A DNA stretch of 64,000 nt from Variovorax sp. RA8 (GCF_901827175.1 NZ_LR594662.1:5518001-5582000), one strand, 5' to 3'; shown: positions 36,616-53,578, numbered from the stretch's first letter. Notes: a model not told the origin generated them from the sequence alone. Translations and numbers: made by a program.

Positions 36616-37572
36616 TCACTGCGGCTTGGCCAGCCCCAGCTTCTCGATGAGCGCCTTCTCGCGCATGAAGGTGGCCTGGGCGAACTTCGCGTAGTCGGCC
36701 GAACTCATGTAGTTGGGCAGCATGTCGTAGCGGCCCAGGGCGGCCACGTAGCTGGGCTCCTCCATCGCTTGCTTGAAGGCGTCGTGCAGCTTCTTCACCA
36801 CCTCCGGCGGCGTGCCCTTGGGCGCGCCGATGCCGAAGGGCGAGCTTTGCACGATGTCGTAGCCCAGCTCCTTCAGCGTCGGTGCATCCGGGAACTTGGC
36901 CAGCCGCTTCTCGCCCCAGGTGTTGAGCACCCGCAGCTTGCCGGCCTCGACCTGCGGCGCAAAGCCGGTACTGTCGGCCGCGGCCATCAGCTGGCCGCTG
37001 AGCACCGCGAGCATCAGGTCGGCGCTGCCCTTGTAGGGCACGTGCTGCAGCTCGATGCCGGCCTGCTGCGCGACGAGCTCCGTGGTGAGGTGGGGGCTGG
37101 TCAGGTTGCCGGTCGAGCCGTAGGTCAGCTTGCCGGGGTTGGCCTTGGCATAGGCCACGAAATCCTTCCAGGTCTTGAAGGGACTGTCGGCCGGCACGAC
37201 GATGCCGAAGGCGTAGCCGGTGACGTTGATCACGTAGCTGATGTCCTTCACCGGGTCCCAGGTGATCTTGGTGGTGTAGGGCAGGCGGAACACGCCCAGC
37301 GGGGTCTGCCCGACGGTATACCCGTCCGGCTGCGCGGTCTGGAGCGCCTGCGCAGGCAGCGTGCCGCCGGCACCGGGCTTGTTCTCGACCACGATCGGCT
37401 GGCCGAGGATCTTCGAGGCGTTGTCGGCCAGCTGGCGCATCGTGATGTCGGTCGGGCCGCCGGCGGGGAAGGCGACCAGGAGCTTGATCGGCTTGGCAGG
37501 AAAGCTCTGGGCGTGCGCAGCGGCGGCAGCCGCCAGGCCGAGGGCGGCGCACAGGAGGGAACGGCGAAACAT
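36616..37572 (-). CDS. Tripartite tricarboxylate transporter receptor (Bug family)
   Basis: The 318-residue protein has a signal peptide (SLLCAALGLAAAAAAHAQ), then the Bug signature FPAKPIKLLVAFPAGGPTDITMRQLA. Other blocks are VVENKPGAGGT, PDGYTVGQT, and VPYKGSADLMLAVLSGQL. These periplasmic proteins bind organic acids or other anions for TctAB-type carriers, though many, like this one, stand without a linked carrier. The start at 37572 gives a good signal. It is convergent with the acetyltransferase gene, with six bases between stops. Confidence 0.92.
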   Translation of the reverse strand: MFRRSLLCAALGLAAAAAAHAQSFPAKPIKLLVAFPAGGPTDITMRQLADNASKILGQPIVVENKPGAGGTLPAQALQTAQPDGYTVGQTPLGVFRLPYTTKITWDPVKDISYVINVTGYAFGIVVPADSPFKTWKDFVAYAKANPGKLTYGSTGNLTSPHLTTELVAQQAGIELQHVPYKGSADLMLAVLSGQLMAAADSTGFAPQVEAGKLRVLNTWGEKRLAKFPDAPTLKELGYDIVQSSPFGIGAPKGTPPEVVKKLHDAFKQAMEEPSYVAALGRYDMLPNYMSSADYAKFAQATFMREKALIEKLGLAKPQ

Positions 37573-37663
37573 GGGACAGCTCCAGGACAGAAAGGCCTGC
37601 CATTTGGCCGCGATGCCGGGCTCCGGGCAATCGGGGCTGACCCCCGGGCCTGTCGCCGGCGCG

Positions 37664-37762
37664 TCAAGCCGCCTGCTGCACGTCCGCGCGCTCGTAGAAA
37701 CTGGCCTTCGTGCCGTTGCCGTGGTGGCAGTCGATGTCGAACACCTCCTGGAAAGTCCGCAT
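37664..37762 (-). pseudogene. Remnant of a histone-deacetylase-like (acetylpolyamine) amidohydrolase gene
   Basis: A 32-codon frame reads ...FDIDCHHGNGTKASFYERADVQ, then stops. The DxDxHHGNGT run is the catalytic core of HDAC-like amidohydrolases (usually 340 residues or more). Neither upstream nor downstream domain parts remain, so this is a deletion remnant rather than a working gene. It begins directly before the uvrA stop codon and ends about 90 bases before the Bug receptor gene. Confidence 0.65.
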
Positions 37763-43774
<6,012 letters not shown>

Positions 43775-44166
43775 GAATGCCTTGGGGTGGGGCAGACATT
43801 CTAGAAACCAGCGCGCGACAACGTGCAAAGCTCCACATGGCCGGCGTTGCGGCAGGGGTTTACACGGAGAAAGCCGGCCGGTGTGACTCATCGGATGGCA
43901 TTTCTGAGATGCTCCGCATGGATGACGCTTCGACGTCAAGCGCGCCGCCGAGAACGCCCGCGTGCTGATCCCTAAGCGTTTTCTGGCCAGGATGGGCGCA
44001 TGGAACAGAAAACGCTGCGACCTTCGGCACCCGCGACCGGCAGCGATCCCCTCGGCGGGGCCCGGCTGGCGTGCGAGTACGGTCTCGAGCTCGTCCAGCC
44101 GCCTTTAGTGCGCAGCGAGAGGGGGCCTCGCAGGCCGGCGGTACACCACCCCGACCATTTCTAGCG
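43775..44166. other. Gene-free stretch upstream of uvrA
   Basis: About 390 bases without a convincing gene. It holds the uvrA promoter side (a -10-like TAGAAT read on the minus strand near 43800), an 11-bp inverted repeat at 43975-44016, and a GC-rich stretch (44040-44155) that looks like a decayed copy of the intergenic repeats. No SOS (LexA) box with CTGT..ACAG spacing was found. Confidence 0.6.
43975..44016. repeat. 11-bp perfect inverted repeat
   Basis: AGCGTTTTCTG (43975-43985) and CAGAAAACGCT (44006-44016) are perfect reverse complements, 20 bases apart. It lies in the gap between uvrA and the 48-codon gene. No T-run follows. Confidence 0.7.
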
Positions 44167-44313
44167 CTACTTCGGGGCCGCGGCAGGCTCCGGCGCGTGC
44201 GTGACGTCCCCGCCGTGCTTCTCGCCCGACATGTCGACCTTGTCCCCCGCCTGCATGATCACGAAGAGCGAGATGGCCGCGAAGATGACGAAGCCGATGG
44301 CCAATTTCCACAT
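44167..44313 (-). CDS. 48-residue single-pass membrane protein
   Basis: The product MWKLAIGFVIFAAISLFVIMQAGDKVDMSGEKHGG... has one N-terminal membrane helix and a charged tail ending in APEPAAAPK. CAGGAG lies nine bases before the ATG. Two hairpins lie between it and the transporter gene, yet the gene is next in line on the same strand. It may be an accessory protein of the MHS transporter, as inferred only from position. Confidence 0.7.
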   Translation of the reverse strand: MWKLAIGFVIFAAISLFVIMQAGDKVDMSGEKHGGDVTHAPEPAAAPK

Positions 44314-44338
44314 GGTCTGAATCTCCTGGATGTTCAAC

Positions 44339-44378
44339 GAAAAAGCCTCGCGCCATGGACACGGCACGAGGCCTCTTT
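44339..44378 (-). terminator. Terminator between MFS transporter and small membrane gene
   Basis: On the minus strand a stem GCCTCG.GCC/GGC.CGAGGC is followed by TTTTT. A second hairpin (CAAAGGGCC/GGCCCTTTG, 44404-44385) lies just before it. Both come between the transporter stop and the small gene's ribosome site. Confidence 0.75.
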
Positions 44379-44429
44379 GTTGAACAAAGGGCCGAGGCCC
44401 TTTGCTCGGGTCAGGCTCGGCTGGCAAGC

Positions 44430-46124
44430 CTAGTCGTTCGCGTAGATGTCGACATCCTTGGTCTCGCGGATGAACAGCGTGCCGACCACCAGCGTCATGC
44501 CAGCGATGATGATCGGGTACCAGAGGCCGTTGTACATGTTGCCGGTCGAGGCCACGATCGCGAAGGCGGTGGTCGGCAGCAGGCCGCCGAACCAGCCGTT
44601 GCCGATGTGGTACGGCAGGCTCATCGAGGTGTAGCGGATGCGCGTCGGGAACAGCTCGACCAGCATGGCGGCGATCGGGCCGTACACCATGGTGACCAGG
44701 AGCACCAGGTAGAACAGCAGCAGCACCACCATCACCTTGTTCATCTTGGCCGGGTCGGCCTTGGCCGGGTAGCCCGCGGCCTTCAGGTCGTCGGCGACGC
44801 CCTTCTTGAAGGCGGCGATCTCCTTGCTCGTGGCCTCGTCGAACTTGTGGTTGACCACGTTGCCGATCGGCGCCTCGACCGTCTTGTCGCCGATCTTGAC
44901 CACGGCCTTGGAGCCGGGCGGGCCTTCGACGTTGTCGTAGCTCACCGAGTTCTGCACCAGGTAGCGCTTGGCGATGTCGCAGGAGCTCTTGAAGTCGATC
45001 TCGCGCGCCACCGGGTTGCCCTGGAAAGAGCAGGACTTGGGATCGGCCGTCACCGTCACGCCGGCAGTGGCCTGGGCCTTCGCGAGGTCGGGGTTGGCGA
45101 ACTCGGTCAGCATCTTGAAGACCGGGAAGTAGGTCACCACGGCCAGCAGGCAGCCGGCCATGATGATCGGCTTGCGGCCGATCTTGTCCGACAGCGTCCC
45201 GAAGACCACGAAGAAGGGCGTGCCAAGCAGCAGCGCCGCTGCGATCATCAAATTGGCGGTGGTCGCATCAACCCTGAGCTGCTGCGTGAGGAAGAAAAGC
45301 GCATAGAACTGGCCCGAATACCAGACTACGGCCTGACCGGCAGTAAGACCGACCAGCGCCAGGATCACGATCTTCAGGTTCTTCCACTCGCCGAAGGATT
45401 CGGACAGCGGCGCCTTGGAGGTCTTGCCCTCGGCCTTCATCTTCTGGAAGGCCGGCGACTCGGAGAGCGACAGGCGAATCCACACCGAGATCGCCAGCAG
45501 CGCGATAGATACCAGGAAGGGCACGCGCCAACCCCAGGCACCGAAGGCCTCCTCGCCAAGCCAGGTCCGCACACCGAGGATGACCAGCAGGCTCAGGAAC
45601 AGGCCCAGCGTGGCGGTGGTCTGGATCCACGAGGTATAGGCGCCGCGCTTGCCGTGCGGCGAATGCTCGGCCACATAGGTGGCGGCACCGCCGTACTCGC
45701 CGCCGAGCGCCAGGCCCTGCAGCATGCGCAGCGCGATCAGGATCACGGGCGCCGCGACGCCGATGGTCGCGTAGCTGGGCAACAGGCCGACGATGAAGGT
45801 CGACAGGCCCATGATCAGGATCGTGACGAGGAAGGTGTACTTGCGTCCGATCATGTCGCCCAGGCGGCCGAACACGATGGCGCCGAAAGGCCGCACCAGG
45901 AAGCCGGCGGCGAAAGCCAGCAGCGCGAAGATGAAGGCCGCGCCCGCATCCAGGCCGCTGAAGAACTGCTTGGCGATGATCGCCGCGAGCGAACCGTAGA
46001 GATAGAAGTCGTACCACTCGAACACGGTGCCGAGCGAGGAGGCGAAGATGACCTTCTTCTCCTCCGCGGACATGGGTCGGGGTACAGGCGTCGGCCTTCC
46101 CCGCGAATCAAGTGTGGCTGCCAT
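44430..46124 (-). CDS. MFS transporter, metabolite:H+ symporter (MHS) type with soluble insertion
   Basis: The 564-residue protein has 12 membrane helices. MHS marks are SSLGTVFEWYDFYLYGSL at the start, VRPFGAIVFGRLGDMIGRKYTF (motif A), and LGGEYGGAATYVAEHSP. Related proteins import carboxylates or betaines with protons. A soluble stretch of about 115 residues (about 340-455, LTEFANPDLAK..DPAKMNKVMVV) interrupts the last helices, unlike E. coli KgtP or ProP. GGAGAC lies before the ATG. Substrate unknown. Confidence 0.92.
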   Translation of the reverse strand: MAATLDSRGRPTPVPRPMSAEEKKVIFASSLGTVFEWYDFYLYGSLAAIIAKQFFSGLDAGAAFIFALLAFAAGFLVRPFGAIVFGRLGDMIGRKYTFLVTILIMGLSTFIVGLLPSYATIGVAAPVILIALRMLQGLALGGEYGGAATYVAEHSPHGKRGAYTSWIQTTATLGLFLSLLVILGVRTWLGEEAFGAWGWRVPFLVSIALLAISVWIRLSLSESPAFQKMKAEGKTSKAPLSESFGEWKNLKIVILALVGLTAGQAVVWYSGQFYALFFLTQQLRVDATTANLMIAAALLLGTPFFVVFGTLSDKIGRKPIIMAGCLLAVVTYFPVFKMLTEFANPDLAKAQATAGVTVTADPKSCSFQGNPVAREIDFKSSCDIAKRYLVQNSVSYDNVEGPPGSKAVVKIGDKTVEAPIGNVVNHKFDEATSKEIAAFKKGVADDLKAAGYPAKADPAKMNKVMVVLLLFYLVLLVTMVYGPIAAMLVELFPTRIRYTSMSLPYHIGNGWFGGLLPTTAFAIVASTGNMYNGLWYPIIIAGMTLVVGTLFIRETKDVDIYAND

Positions 46125-46263
46125 TTCGTCGTCTCCTGTTATTCCCACGGCGTGGGGCGTGACGAATTCTTGGCGGGACGACTGACCCAGGGCTTTCGCC
46201 AAACTGAATCGATGCTGACGATTTAAGGTGAAACCCGCAGGGCGCGTTTCAGGCTGTAGAAAT

Positions 46264-46908
46264 TCAGCGATTGCTGCTGCGCAGCAGCGCGGGACGCCCC
46301 GCGGCGCCTTCCCAGTCCGCGCCATCGAACCAGGCGTTCCCGCGCAGATAGTCGCGCAGCATGGCCAGGCCATCGAAGCCCCAGAACTGGCGGCCGTCGA
46401 CTTCGCAGGTGGGCACGCCGAACACGCCGCGCGCGATGGCCTCGTCAGTGTTGGCCTTGAGCTGCGCCTTGACCTCCTCACCGCCTGCATCGCGCTTCAG
46501 CCGCAGCCGCGCCGCGAGCGCGGCCAGCCGCGCGGCATCGCCGGCCTCGCCGCCGCCTTGCCAGACATCGCGAAAGATCGTCTCGGCCACGTGGCGGTTG
46601 ATGTCGCCGTCCGTCGTGGCGGCGAGCGCGAGCCGCAGATGCGGCAGCGGGTTGTAGGGATGCGAGGCCGGCATCTCGATCGCGATGCCGTTCGCCTGGC
46701 CGAGCCACAGCACGTGGCGGTAGGTCCAGGCCCGCTTCGCCGGAATCTCGGCAGGCCCGAGCTGGCCGTGGTGCTTGAGCAGCGCGCCCAGCAACACCGG
46801 CCGATAGGCCACGCTGTAGCTCAGCCCTTCGAGCGCCTGCGGCAGATGCTCGAAGGCCAGGTAGGCGTAGGGCGAGATGAAGTCGAGATGAAAAGTGATG
46901 TGCTTCAT
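46264..46908 (-). CDS. DsbA-family oxidoreductase / HCCA isomerase-like
   Basis: The 214-residue protein begins MKHITFHLDFISPYAYLAFEHLP, as in 2-hydroxychromene-2-carboxylate isomerases and kappa-class GSTs. FISPYAY stands where DsbA has CxxC, and an end block GVFGVPTCEVDGRQFWGFDGL is typical. These enzymes use glutathione in aromatic breakdown; here the substrate is open. The ATG overlaps the DUF1289 gene by four bases. Confidence 0.88.
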   Translation of the reverse strand: MKHITFHLDFISPYAYLAFEHLPQALEGLSYSVAYRPVLLGALLKHHGQLGPAEIPAKRAWTYRHVLWLGQANGIAIEMPASHPYNPLPHLRLALAATTDGDINRHVAETIFRDVWQGGGEAGDAARLAALAARLRLKRDAGGEEVKAQLKANTDEAIARGVFGVPTCEVDGRQFWGFDGLAMLRDYLRGNAWFDGADWEGAAGRPALLRSSNR

Positions 46909-47162
46909 GGCCGGTCTTCTCCCGCGGAGCTCAGGAAGCCCGCATCCGCGCGCAGCTCGATGGCCCGCCACACGCTGCGCTTGGTCGCGTCGTCCATGCC
47001 GCTCCATGCGGCGATCTCGTCGATGGTGCGCAGGCAGCCCTCGCAGAAGCCGCTGGCCGGGTCCATGCGGCAGACGGAGATGCAGGGCGAAGGCACTTCG
47101 CGTGCCGTGTCGCGCGCGGCAACGGCGCGGTCGGCCAGGGGATGGAGCGCATCGCCGTTCAC
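46905..47162 (-). CDS. DUF1289 domain protein
   Basis: The 85-residue protein shows the DUF1289 cysteine pattern PCISVCRMDPASGFCEGCLRTIDEI (CxxxC...CxxC), which suggests a bound metal or cluster, and W[SG]MDDATKRSVW after it. Function unknown. Its ATG overlaps the YbaK stop by four bases. Confidence 0.9.
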   Translation of the reverse strand: MNGDALHPLADRAVAARDTAREVPSPCISVCRMDPASGFCEGCLRTIDEIAAWSGMDDATKRSVWRAIELRADAGFLSSAGEDRP

Positions 47163-47650
47163 ACCACGTCCGAGACTGGCGCGCCGGTCAGGGCCTCGAG
47201 CTCCTGCGGCCGCAGTTGCACCACCGCATGCGGGTGCCCCGCCGCCGCCCAGACCTCGTCGAATCGAAACAACTGACGGTCGATCAGCATCACCGGCGCC
47301 GTGGCATGCGCGAAGGGCGAGACGCCGCCGATCGAGAAGCCGGTCGCCCGCTTGACGAAGTCGGCATCGGCGCGGCCCAGCTTGCCACCCACCAGCGCCT
47401 CGACCTTGTTCTCGTCGACCCGCTTGTCGCCCGAAGTCACGACCAGCACCGCCGCCTCGTCGCTCTTGCGGCGAAACACGATGCTCTTGGCAATCTGCGC
47501 CACCGAGATGCCCAGCGCATCGGCCGCCTGCTGCGCGGTGCGGCAGGCGTCGTCGAGCATCCGTGGGACATGGGGATGGCCGCGCTCCTGCAGCAGCCGC
47601 GCCACACGCTGCACGCCTTCGGGGAGCGATGTCAGTTCAGCGCCGCACAT
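47159..47650 (-). CDS. YbaK/EbsC-type aminoacyl-tRNA deacylase
   Basis: The 163-residue protein has the Ybak core: RTAQQAADALGISVAQIAKSIVFRR, VVTSGDKRVDENKVEALVG, and GFSIGGVSPFAHA, ending in VVQLRPQELEALTG. Such proteins hydrolyse misacylated tRNA, e.g. Cys-tRNA-Pro. GGAGG lies six bases before ATG 47650; the ATG at 47674 is less likely. Confidence 0.92.
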   Translation of the reverse strand: MCGAELTSLPEGVQRVARLLQERGHPHVPRMLDDACRTAQQAADALGISVAQIAKSIVFRRKSDEAAVLVVTSGDKRVDENKVEALVGGKLGRADADFVKRATGFSIGGVSPFAHATAPVMLIDRQLFRFDEVWAAAGHPHAVVQLRPQELEALTGAPVSDVV

Positions 47651-47689
47651 GATTTCCTCCAAGTCTTCTTGCATCCGCCTTCATCGGCG

Positions 47690-48610
47690 TCACGCGGACC
47701 GCTTCGTGCGGATCGCCTTCGACACCCGCGAGTTCGGCTCGCGGCCGAGGGCCTCGTTGATGTAGACGCCGGCGTCGATCAACTGGTCGAGGTCGATGCC
47801 GGTCTCGATGCCCATGCCGTGCAGCATGTAGACCACGTCCTCGGTCGCGACATTGCCGGTCGCGCCCTTGGCGAAGGGACAGCCGCCCAGGCCGCCGACC
47901 GAAGTGTCGAACTGCCACACGCCCAGCTCCAGGCTGGCAAGCGTGTTGGAGAGTGCCTGGCCGTAGGTGTCGTGGTAGTGGCCGGAGATGTCGTCGATGC
48001 CGTAGTGCTCGAGCGTGGCCTCGATCGCGCGCCGCACCTTCAGCGGCGTACCCACGCCGATGGTGTCGGCCACGCCGACGTGCTGCACGCCGATGTCCTT
48101 CATCAGCTTCGCCAGCATGCCCACGCGCTCGGGCGCGATCTCGCCTTCGTAGGGACAGCCGACAGCGCAGGACATGGCGCCGCGCACATGGATGCCCTTC
48201 TCGCGCGCCGCCTCCACCACCGGGCGGAAGCGCTCGATGCTCTCGGCGATCGAGCAGTTGATGTTCTTCTGGCTGAAAGCCTCGCTGGCGGCGCCGAAGA
48301 CCACGATCTCGTCGGGCCATTCCTCGCGCGGCGCCGCGATCGCCGCCTCGAAGCCCTTCATGTTGGGCGTGAGCACCGAATAGCGCACGCCGGGCCGGCG
48401 GCGGATGCCCTGCATGACCTGCGCGTTGTCTGCCATCTGCGGCACCCACTTGGGGCTGACGAAGCTGGTGACCTCGATCTCCTTCAGTCCGGCCTCCTGC
48501 AGGCGATGGACCAGGCCGATCTTGACCTCGGCGGGCACGGCCTGCTTTTCGTTCTGCAGGCCGTCGCGCGGGCCGACGTCGACGAGCTTGACTTGGTTGG
48601 GGAGCTTCAT
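47690..48610 (-). CDS. mvaB: Hydroxymethylglutaryl-CoA lyase
   Basis: The 306-residue enzyme has VKLVDVGPRDGLQNEKQAV, the DTIGVGTP site, HYHDTYGQALSN and the lyase signature GGLGGCPFAKGATGNVATED with its catalytic cysteine. It splits HMG-CoA into acetyl-CoA and acetoacetate, the last step of leucine breakdown. It lies downstream of liuD in the same direction, which supports its role in that route. Confidence 0.96.
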   Translation of the reverse strand: MKLPNQVKLVDVGPRDGLQNEKQAVPAEVKIGLVHRLQEAGLKEIEVTSFVSPKWVPQMADNAQVMQGIRRRPGVRYSVLTPNMKGFEAAIAAPREEWPDEIVVFGAASEAFSQKNINCSIAESIERFRPVVEAAREKGIHVRGAMSCAVGCPYEGEIAPERVGMLAKLMKDIGVQHVGVADTIGVGTPLKVRRAIEATLEHYGIDDISGHYHDTYGQALSNTLASLELGVWQFDTSVGGLGGCPFAKGATGNVATEDVVYMLHGMGIETGIDLDQLIDAGVYINEALGREPNSRVSKAIRTKRSA

Positions 48611-48633
48611 GGGTTGGGCCTTGTTCAATGCTT

Positions 48634-49563
48634 TCAGTATCCCCGCTCGCGCTCGACCACGCCAGCCACGGGCTCACCGCGCTCGATCGCCATGATCTTG
48701 CCGGCGATCTGGGCGATGGTGGCGCCGCGCATCGTTCGCGCCGAGCCGTGCGGCGTCACCGTGATCTTCGGGTGGCGCCAGAAAGGATGGTCCGCGGGCA
48801 GCGGCTCGACCTCGAACACGTCGAGCGTGGCGCCGGCGAGGTGGCCGCTGTCCAGCAGCGGGACCAGGTCGGCCTCGACCAGGTGCGCGCCGCGCGCGAC
48901 GTTGATCAGGTAGCCGCCCGGCTTGCCGCCGTTCAGGCGTGACAGTGTCTCGCGATTGAGGATGCCGCGCGTGGTCTCGGTCAGCGGCAGCAGGTTGACC
49001 AGCACGCGGCTGGCGCCGAGAAAGGCACCGAACTCCGCCTCGCCCGCAAAGCAGTGCAGGCCCTCGATCGCCTTGGGCGAGCGGCTCCAGCCGTTGACCG
49101 GGAACTCGAACTGCGCGACCGCTCTCGCCACGCGCTCGCCCAGCACGCCCAGACCCATCACCCCGACCGGAAAGTCCTCGCGCTCGCGCGGCTTGCGAAA
49201 GGCCCAGCGGGCCGCGCGCGCCTCGGCATCGTAGAAATCGAACTCGCGGAAATGGCGGATCAACGCGTGGCAGACGTACTCGGCCATCTGCACCGACATG
49301 CCGGCGTCGTCGAGGCGCACCACCATCGTCTGGGGCGGCAGTCGCAGCTTGAGCAGCGCATCGACGCCGGCACCGATGTTGAAGATGCCGCGAAGCCGGG
49401 ACTGCTCATCGATGAAGGACTGCGGCGGTGCCCAGACCACGGCGTGGTCGGCCTGCGGCGCGCCCGGTTGCCAGTTCTGGACGTCGGCGCCGGGCAGCGC
49501 GGCGCGCAGGCCCTCGATCCACGCGTCGGGGCGGTTGTCGGTCAGGCAGACGGCGATTCGCAT
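48634..49563 (-). CDS. ghrA: Glyoxylate/hydroxypyruvate reductase A
   Basis: The 309-residue D-2-hydroxyacid dehydrogenase has the NAD(P) loop VMGLGVLGERVARAVAQF, LPLTETTRGILN, the catalytic NVARGAHLVE arginine and the DVFEVEPLP glutamate, with PHGSAR near the end. These reduce glyoxylate or hydroxypyruvate. In this cluster it may handle a side product, but no direct link to leucine breakdown is seen. Confidence 0.9.
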   Translation of the reverse strand: MRIAVCLTDNRPDAWIEGLRAALPGADVQNWQPGAPQADHAVVWAPPQSFIDEQSRLRGIFNIGAGVDALLKLRLPPQTMVVRLDDAGMSVQMAEYVCHALIRHFREFDFYDAEARAARWAFRKPREREDFPVGVMGLGVLGERVARAVAQFEFPVNGWSRSPKAIEGLHCFAGEAEFGAFLGASRVLVNLLPLTETTRGILNRETLSRLNGGKPGGYLINVARGAHLVEADLVPLLDSGHLAGATLDVFEVEPLPADHPFWRHPKITVTPHGSARTMRGATIAQIAGKIMAIERGEPVAGVVERERGY

Positions 49564-49572
49564 ACCCTGAGC

Positions 49573-51573
<2,001 letters not shown>

Positions 51574-51606
51574 GAGGAGGGCTTCCTTGTGGGTAGGGGC
51601 GGTGAT

Positions 51607-52608
51607 TCAGGCGTCGCTGCGCATGCCCAGCCGCGCCAGCAGCGCGCGGTCCTTCGCGGCTTGCGGGTTGGCGGTGGTCAGCAGGCGATCGCCATAGAAG
51701 ATCGAATTGGCGCCGGCGAGGAAGCACAGCGACTGCAGCGCCTCGTCCATCTGCTCGCGCCCGGCCGACAGGCGCACCATGCTCTTGGGCATGGTGATGC
51801 GGGCGACGGCGATGGTGCGCACGAACTCGAAGGGATCGAGCGGCTCGGTGCCGGCGAGCGGCGTGCCCTCGACCTGCACCAGGTTGTTGATGGGCACCGA
51901 CTCGGGGCAGGGGTCGAGGTTGGCCAGCTGCGCGATCAAGCCGGCACGCTCCAGGCGCGATTCGCCCATGCCGACGATGCCGCCGCAGCACACATGCAGG
52001 CCGGCATCGCGCACATGGCCGAGGGTGTCGATGCGGTCCTGGTAGGTGCGGGTCGTGATGATCTTGTCGTAGAACTCGGGGGCGCTGTCGAGGTTGTGGT
52101 TGTAGTAGTCGAGGCCCGCGTCCGCGAGCCGCTGCGCCTGTTCGGCTTCGAGCATGCCGAGGGTCACGCAGGTCTCCAGGCCGAGCGCCTTGACGCCGCG
52201 CACCATCTCGATCACGGGCTCCAGGTGCCGTTCCTTCGGGCTGCGCCAGGCCGCGCCCATGCAGAAGCGGGTGGCGCCATGCTCCTTCGCGGCTTGGGCG
52301 GCGGCCAGCACCTCGTCGAGCGCCATCAGCTTGCTCGCCTTCAGGCTGGTGTCGTGGTGCGCGCTCTGCGGGCAGTAGCCGCAGTCCTCCTCGCAGCCGC
52401 CGGTCTTGATCGACAGCAGGGTCGAGAGCTGCACGGCGTTGGCGTCGAAGTGGGCGCGATGCACTTGCTGCGCGCGGAACAACAGGTCGTTGAAGGGCAG
52501 TTCGAAGAGGGCCGCGACGCTGTCGACGCTCCACGCTGCGTCGGCGGGGAGGGCGTGCTGTCGCGAGGCGGTGGCCTTGCGGTCGATGAAGCTGATGTTG
52601 TGTTCCAT
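51607..52608 (-). CDS. bioB: Biotin synthase
   Basis: The 333-residue radical SAM enzyme has the CxxxCxxC site in [18 protein letters not shown] (about residue 72-79), [21 protein letters not shown] and [12 protein letters not shown]. It inserts sulfur into dethiobiotin, the last step of biotin synthesis. It follows bioD by 24 bases and precedes liuD, so it lies between the biotin genes and a biotin-using enzyme. Confidence 0.97.
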   Translation of the reverse strand: MEHNISFIDRKATASRQHALPADAAWSVDSVAALFELPFNDLLFRAQQVHRAHFDANAVQLSTLLSIKTGGCEEDCGYCPQSAHHDTSLKASKLMALDEVLAAAQAAKEHGATRFCMGAAWRSPKERHLEPVIEMVRGVKALGLETCVTLGMLEAEQAQRLADAGLDYYNHNLDSAPEFYDKIITTRTYQDRIDTLGHVRDAGLHVCCGGIVGMGESRLERAGLIAQLANLDPCPESVPINNLVQVEGTPLAGTEPLDPFEFVRTIAVARITMPKSMVRLSAGREQMDEALQSLCFLAGANSIFYGDRLLTTANPQAAKDRALLARLGMRSDA

Positions 52609-52632
52609 GGAAGAAGAGTTCCTGTTTCCGGT

Positions 52633-53331
52633 TCAGGCGGCCAGCGCCGCGGTGCTGCGCAGCGCGCGCAGGTCGAGATGGGCGGCGGCGCGGGCCGCCT
52701 CGGGCGAGGCCAGGTGCGGCACCACGCCGAGCAGCGGCGCGTCGAGGCGCGCACGCAGTGTTTCGATGTTGGCCTCAAGCGCCAGCATCTTCGGATCAAC
52801 GGCACTGCCGACCCAGCCGGCGAGCATGAGGCCGCGCGCCCGGATCGCCTCGGCGGTGAGCAGCGCGTGGTTCAGGCAGCCGAGCCGCAGCCCCACCACG
52901 AGCACCACCGGCAGCCCCAGCGACACGGCAAGGTCGGCGCTGTCGAAGTCGTCGGCCAGCGGCACGCGGAAGCCGCCCACGCCCTCGACGATCACGGCAT
53001 CGGACTGCCCTGCGAGTTGCGCGTATGCCGACAGCAGGGGCTGCAGCTCGATGCGCACGCCCTCGTCCTGCGCTGCCAGATGCGGCGATATCGGCGCGCG
53101 CAGCAGGTAGGGGCAACGTAGCGGCAGCGGGGCATCGACGTTGCCGGCAGCCTTCAACTGCTCGACGTCTTCGTTGCGCCAAGTGCCATCGATGAAGTCC
53201 AGGCCCGCCGCCACCGGCTTCATGCCGACCGCGCGCTGGCCCGATGCAGCCAAGGACGACAGCATGGCGCTGCTGACCAGCGTCTTGCCGACGCCGGTGT
53301 CGGTGCCGGTGACGAAGCAATGCACCTTCAC
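52633..53331 (-). CDS. bioD: Dethiobiotin synthetase
   Basis: The 232-residue protein starts [24 protein letters not shown], with the BioD P-loop GTDTGVGKT. Other sites are KPVAAGL and [10 protein letters not shown]. It closes the ureido ring of dethiobiotin using CO2 and ATP. The GTG at 53331 is preceded by GGAGG at seven bases. Upstream frame extensions run through repeat DNA and were not used. Confidence 0.95.
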   Translation of the reverse strand: MKVHCFVTGTDTGVGKTLVSSAMLSSLAASGQRAVGMKPVAAGLDFIDGTWRNEDVEQLKAAGNVDAPLPLRCPYLLRAPISPHLAAQDEGVRIELQPLLSAYAQLAGQSDAVIVEGVGGFRVPLADDFDSADLAVSLGLPVVLVVGLRLGCLNHALLTAEAIRARGLMLAGWVGSAVDPKMLALEANIETLRARLDAPLLGVVPHLASPEAARAAAHLDLRALRSTAALAA

Positions 53332-53481
53332 CGGAGAACCTCCGCGCCACGCGCTGCGGCGCTCGCCTTGGGAGGCTCCCTCTCGGGGAGATGCGGACCG
53401 TGCGGACTTGCTTCCTTTCCCTTCGGGGGAAGGTTCGGGTGGATGCACTCGTTCGCTTGTTTTGGCGGTGTGCGTGTTGTG

Positions 53482-53516
53482 AGGCAGGAGCCGGGGCGAA
53501 ATCCCGGCTCCTGCCT
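53482..53516. repeat. 14-bp perfect hairpin between bioF and bioD
   Basis: AGGCAGGAGCCGGG (53482-53495) and CCCGGCTCCTGCCT (53503-53516) pair perfectly over a 7-base loop, with more pairing outside. A short GC-rich element with CTTCGGGGGAAGG lies beside it at 53428-53445. Neither is followed by a T-run on the minus strand. Confidence 0.85.
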
Positions 53517-53578
53517 TACACCAACTGCAAGGCAAAAATCAGGCGACCGCGTCTTCAGCAAGCCCCACACGGGATGCT

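Noticed and set aside
43775..43900. Possible LexA box before uvrA
   Set aside because: No CTGT-N8-ACAG pattern is visible within 130 bases of the start.
43900..44060. Plus-strand frame reading RFDVKRAAENARVLIPKRF
   Set aside because: Short, no family recognised, and interrupted by inverted repeat DNA. Not annotated.
53332..53535. N-terminal extension of bioD
   Set aside because: The upstream frame passes through GC-rich repeat DNA; the GTG at 53331 has a proper ribosome site and the P-loop right after it.
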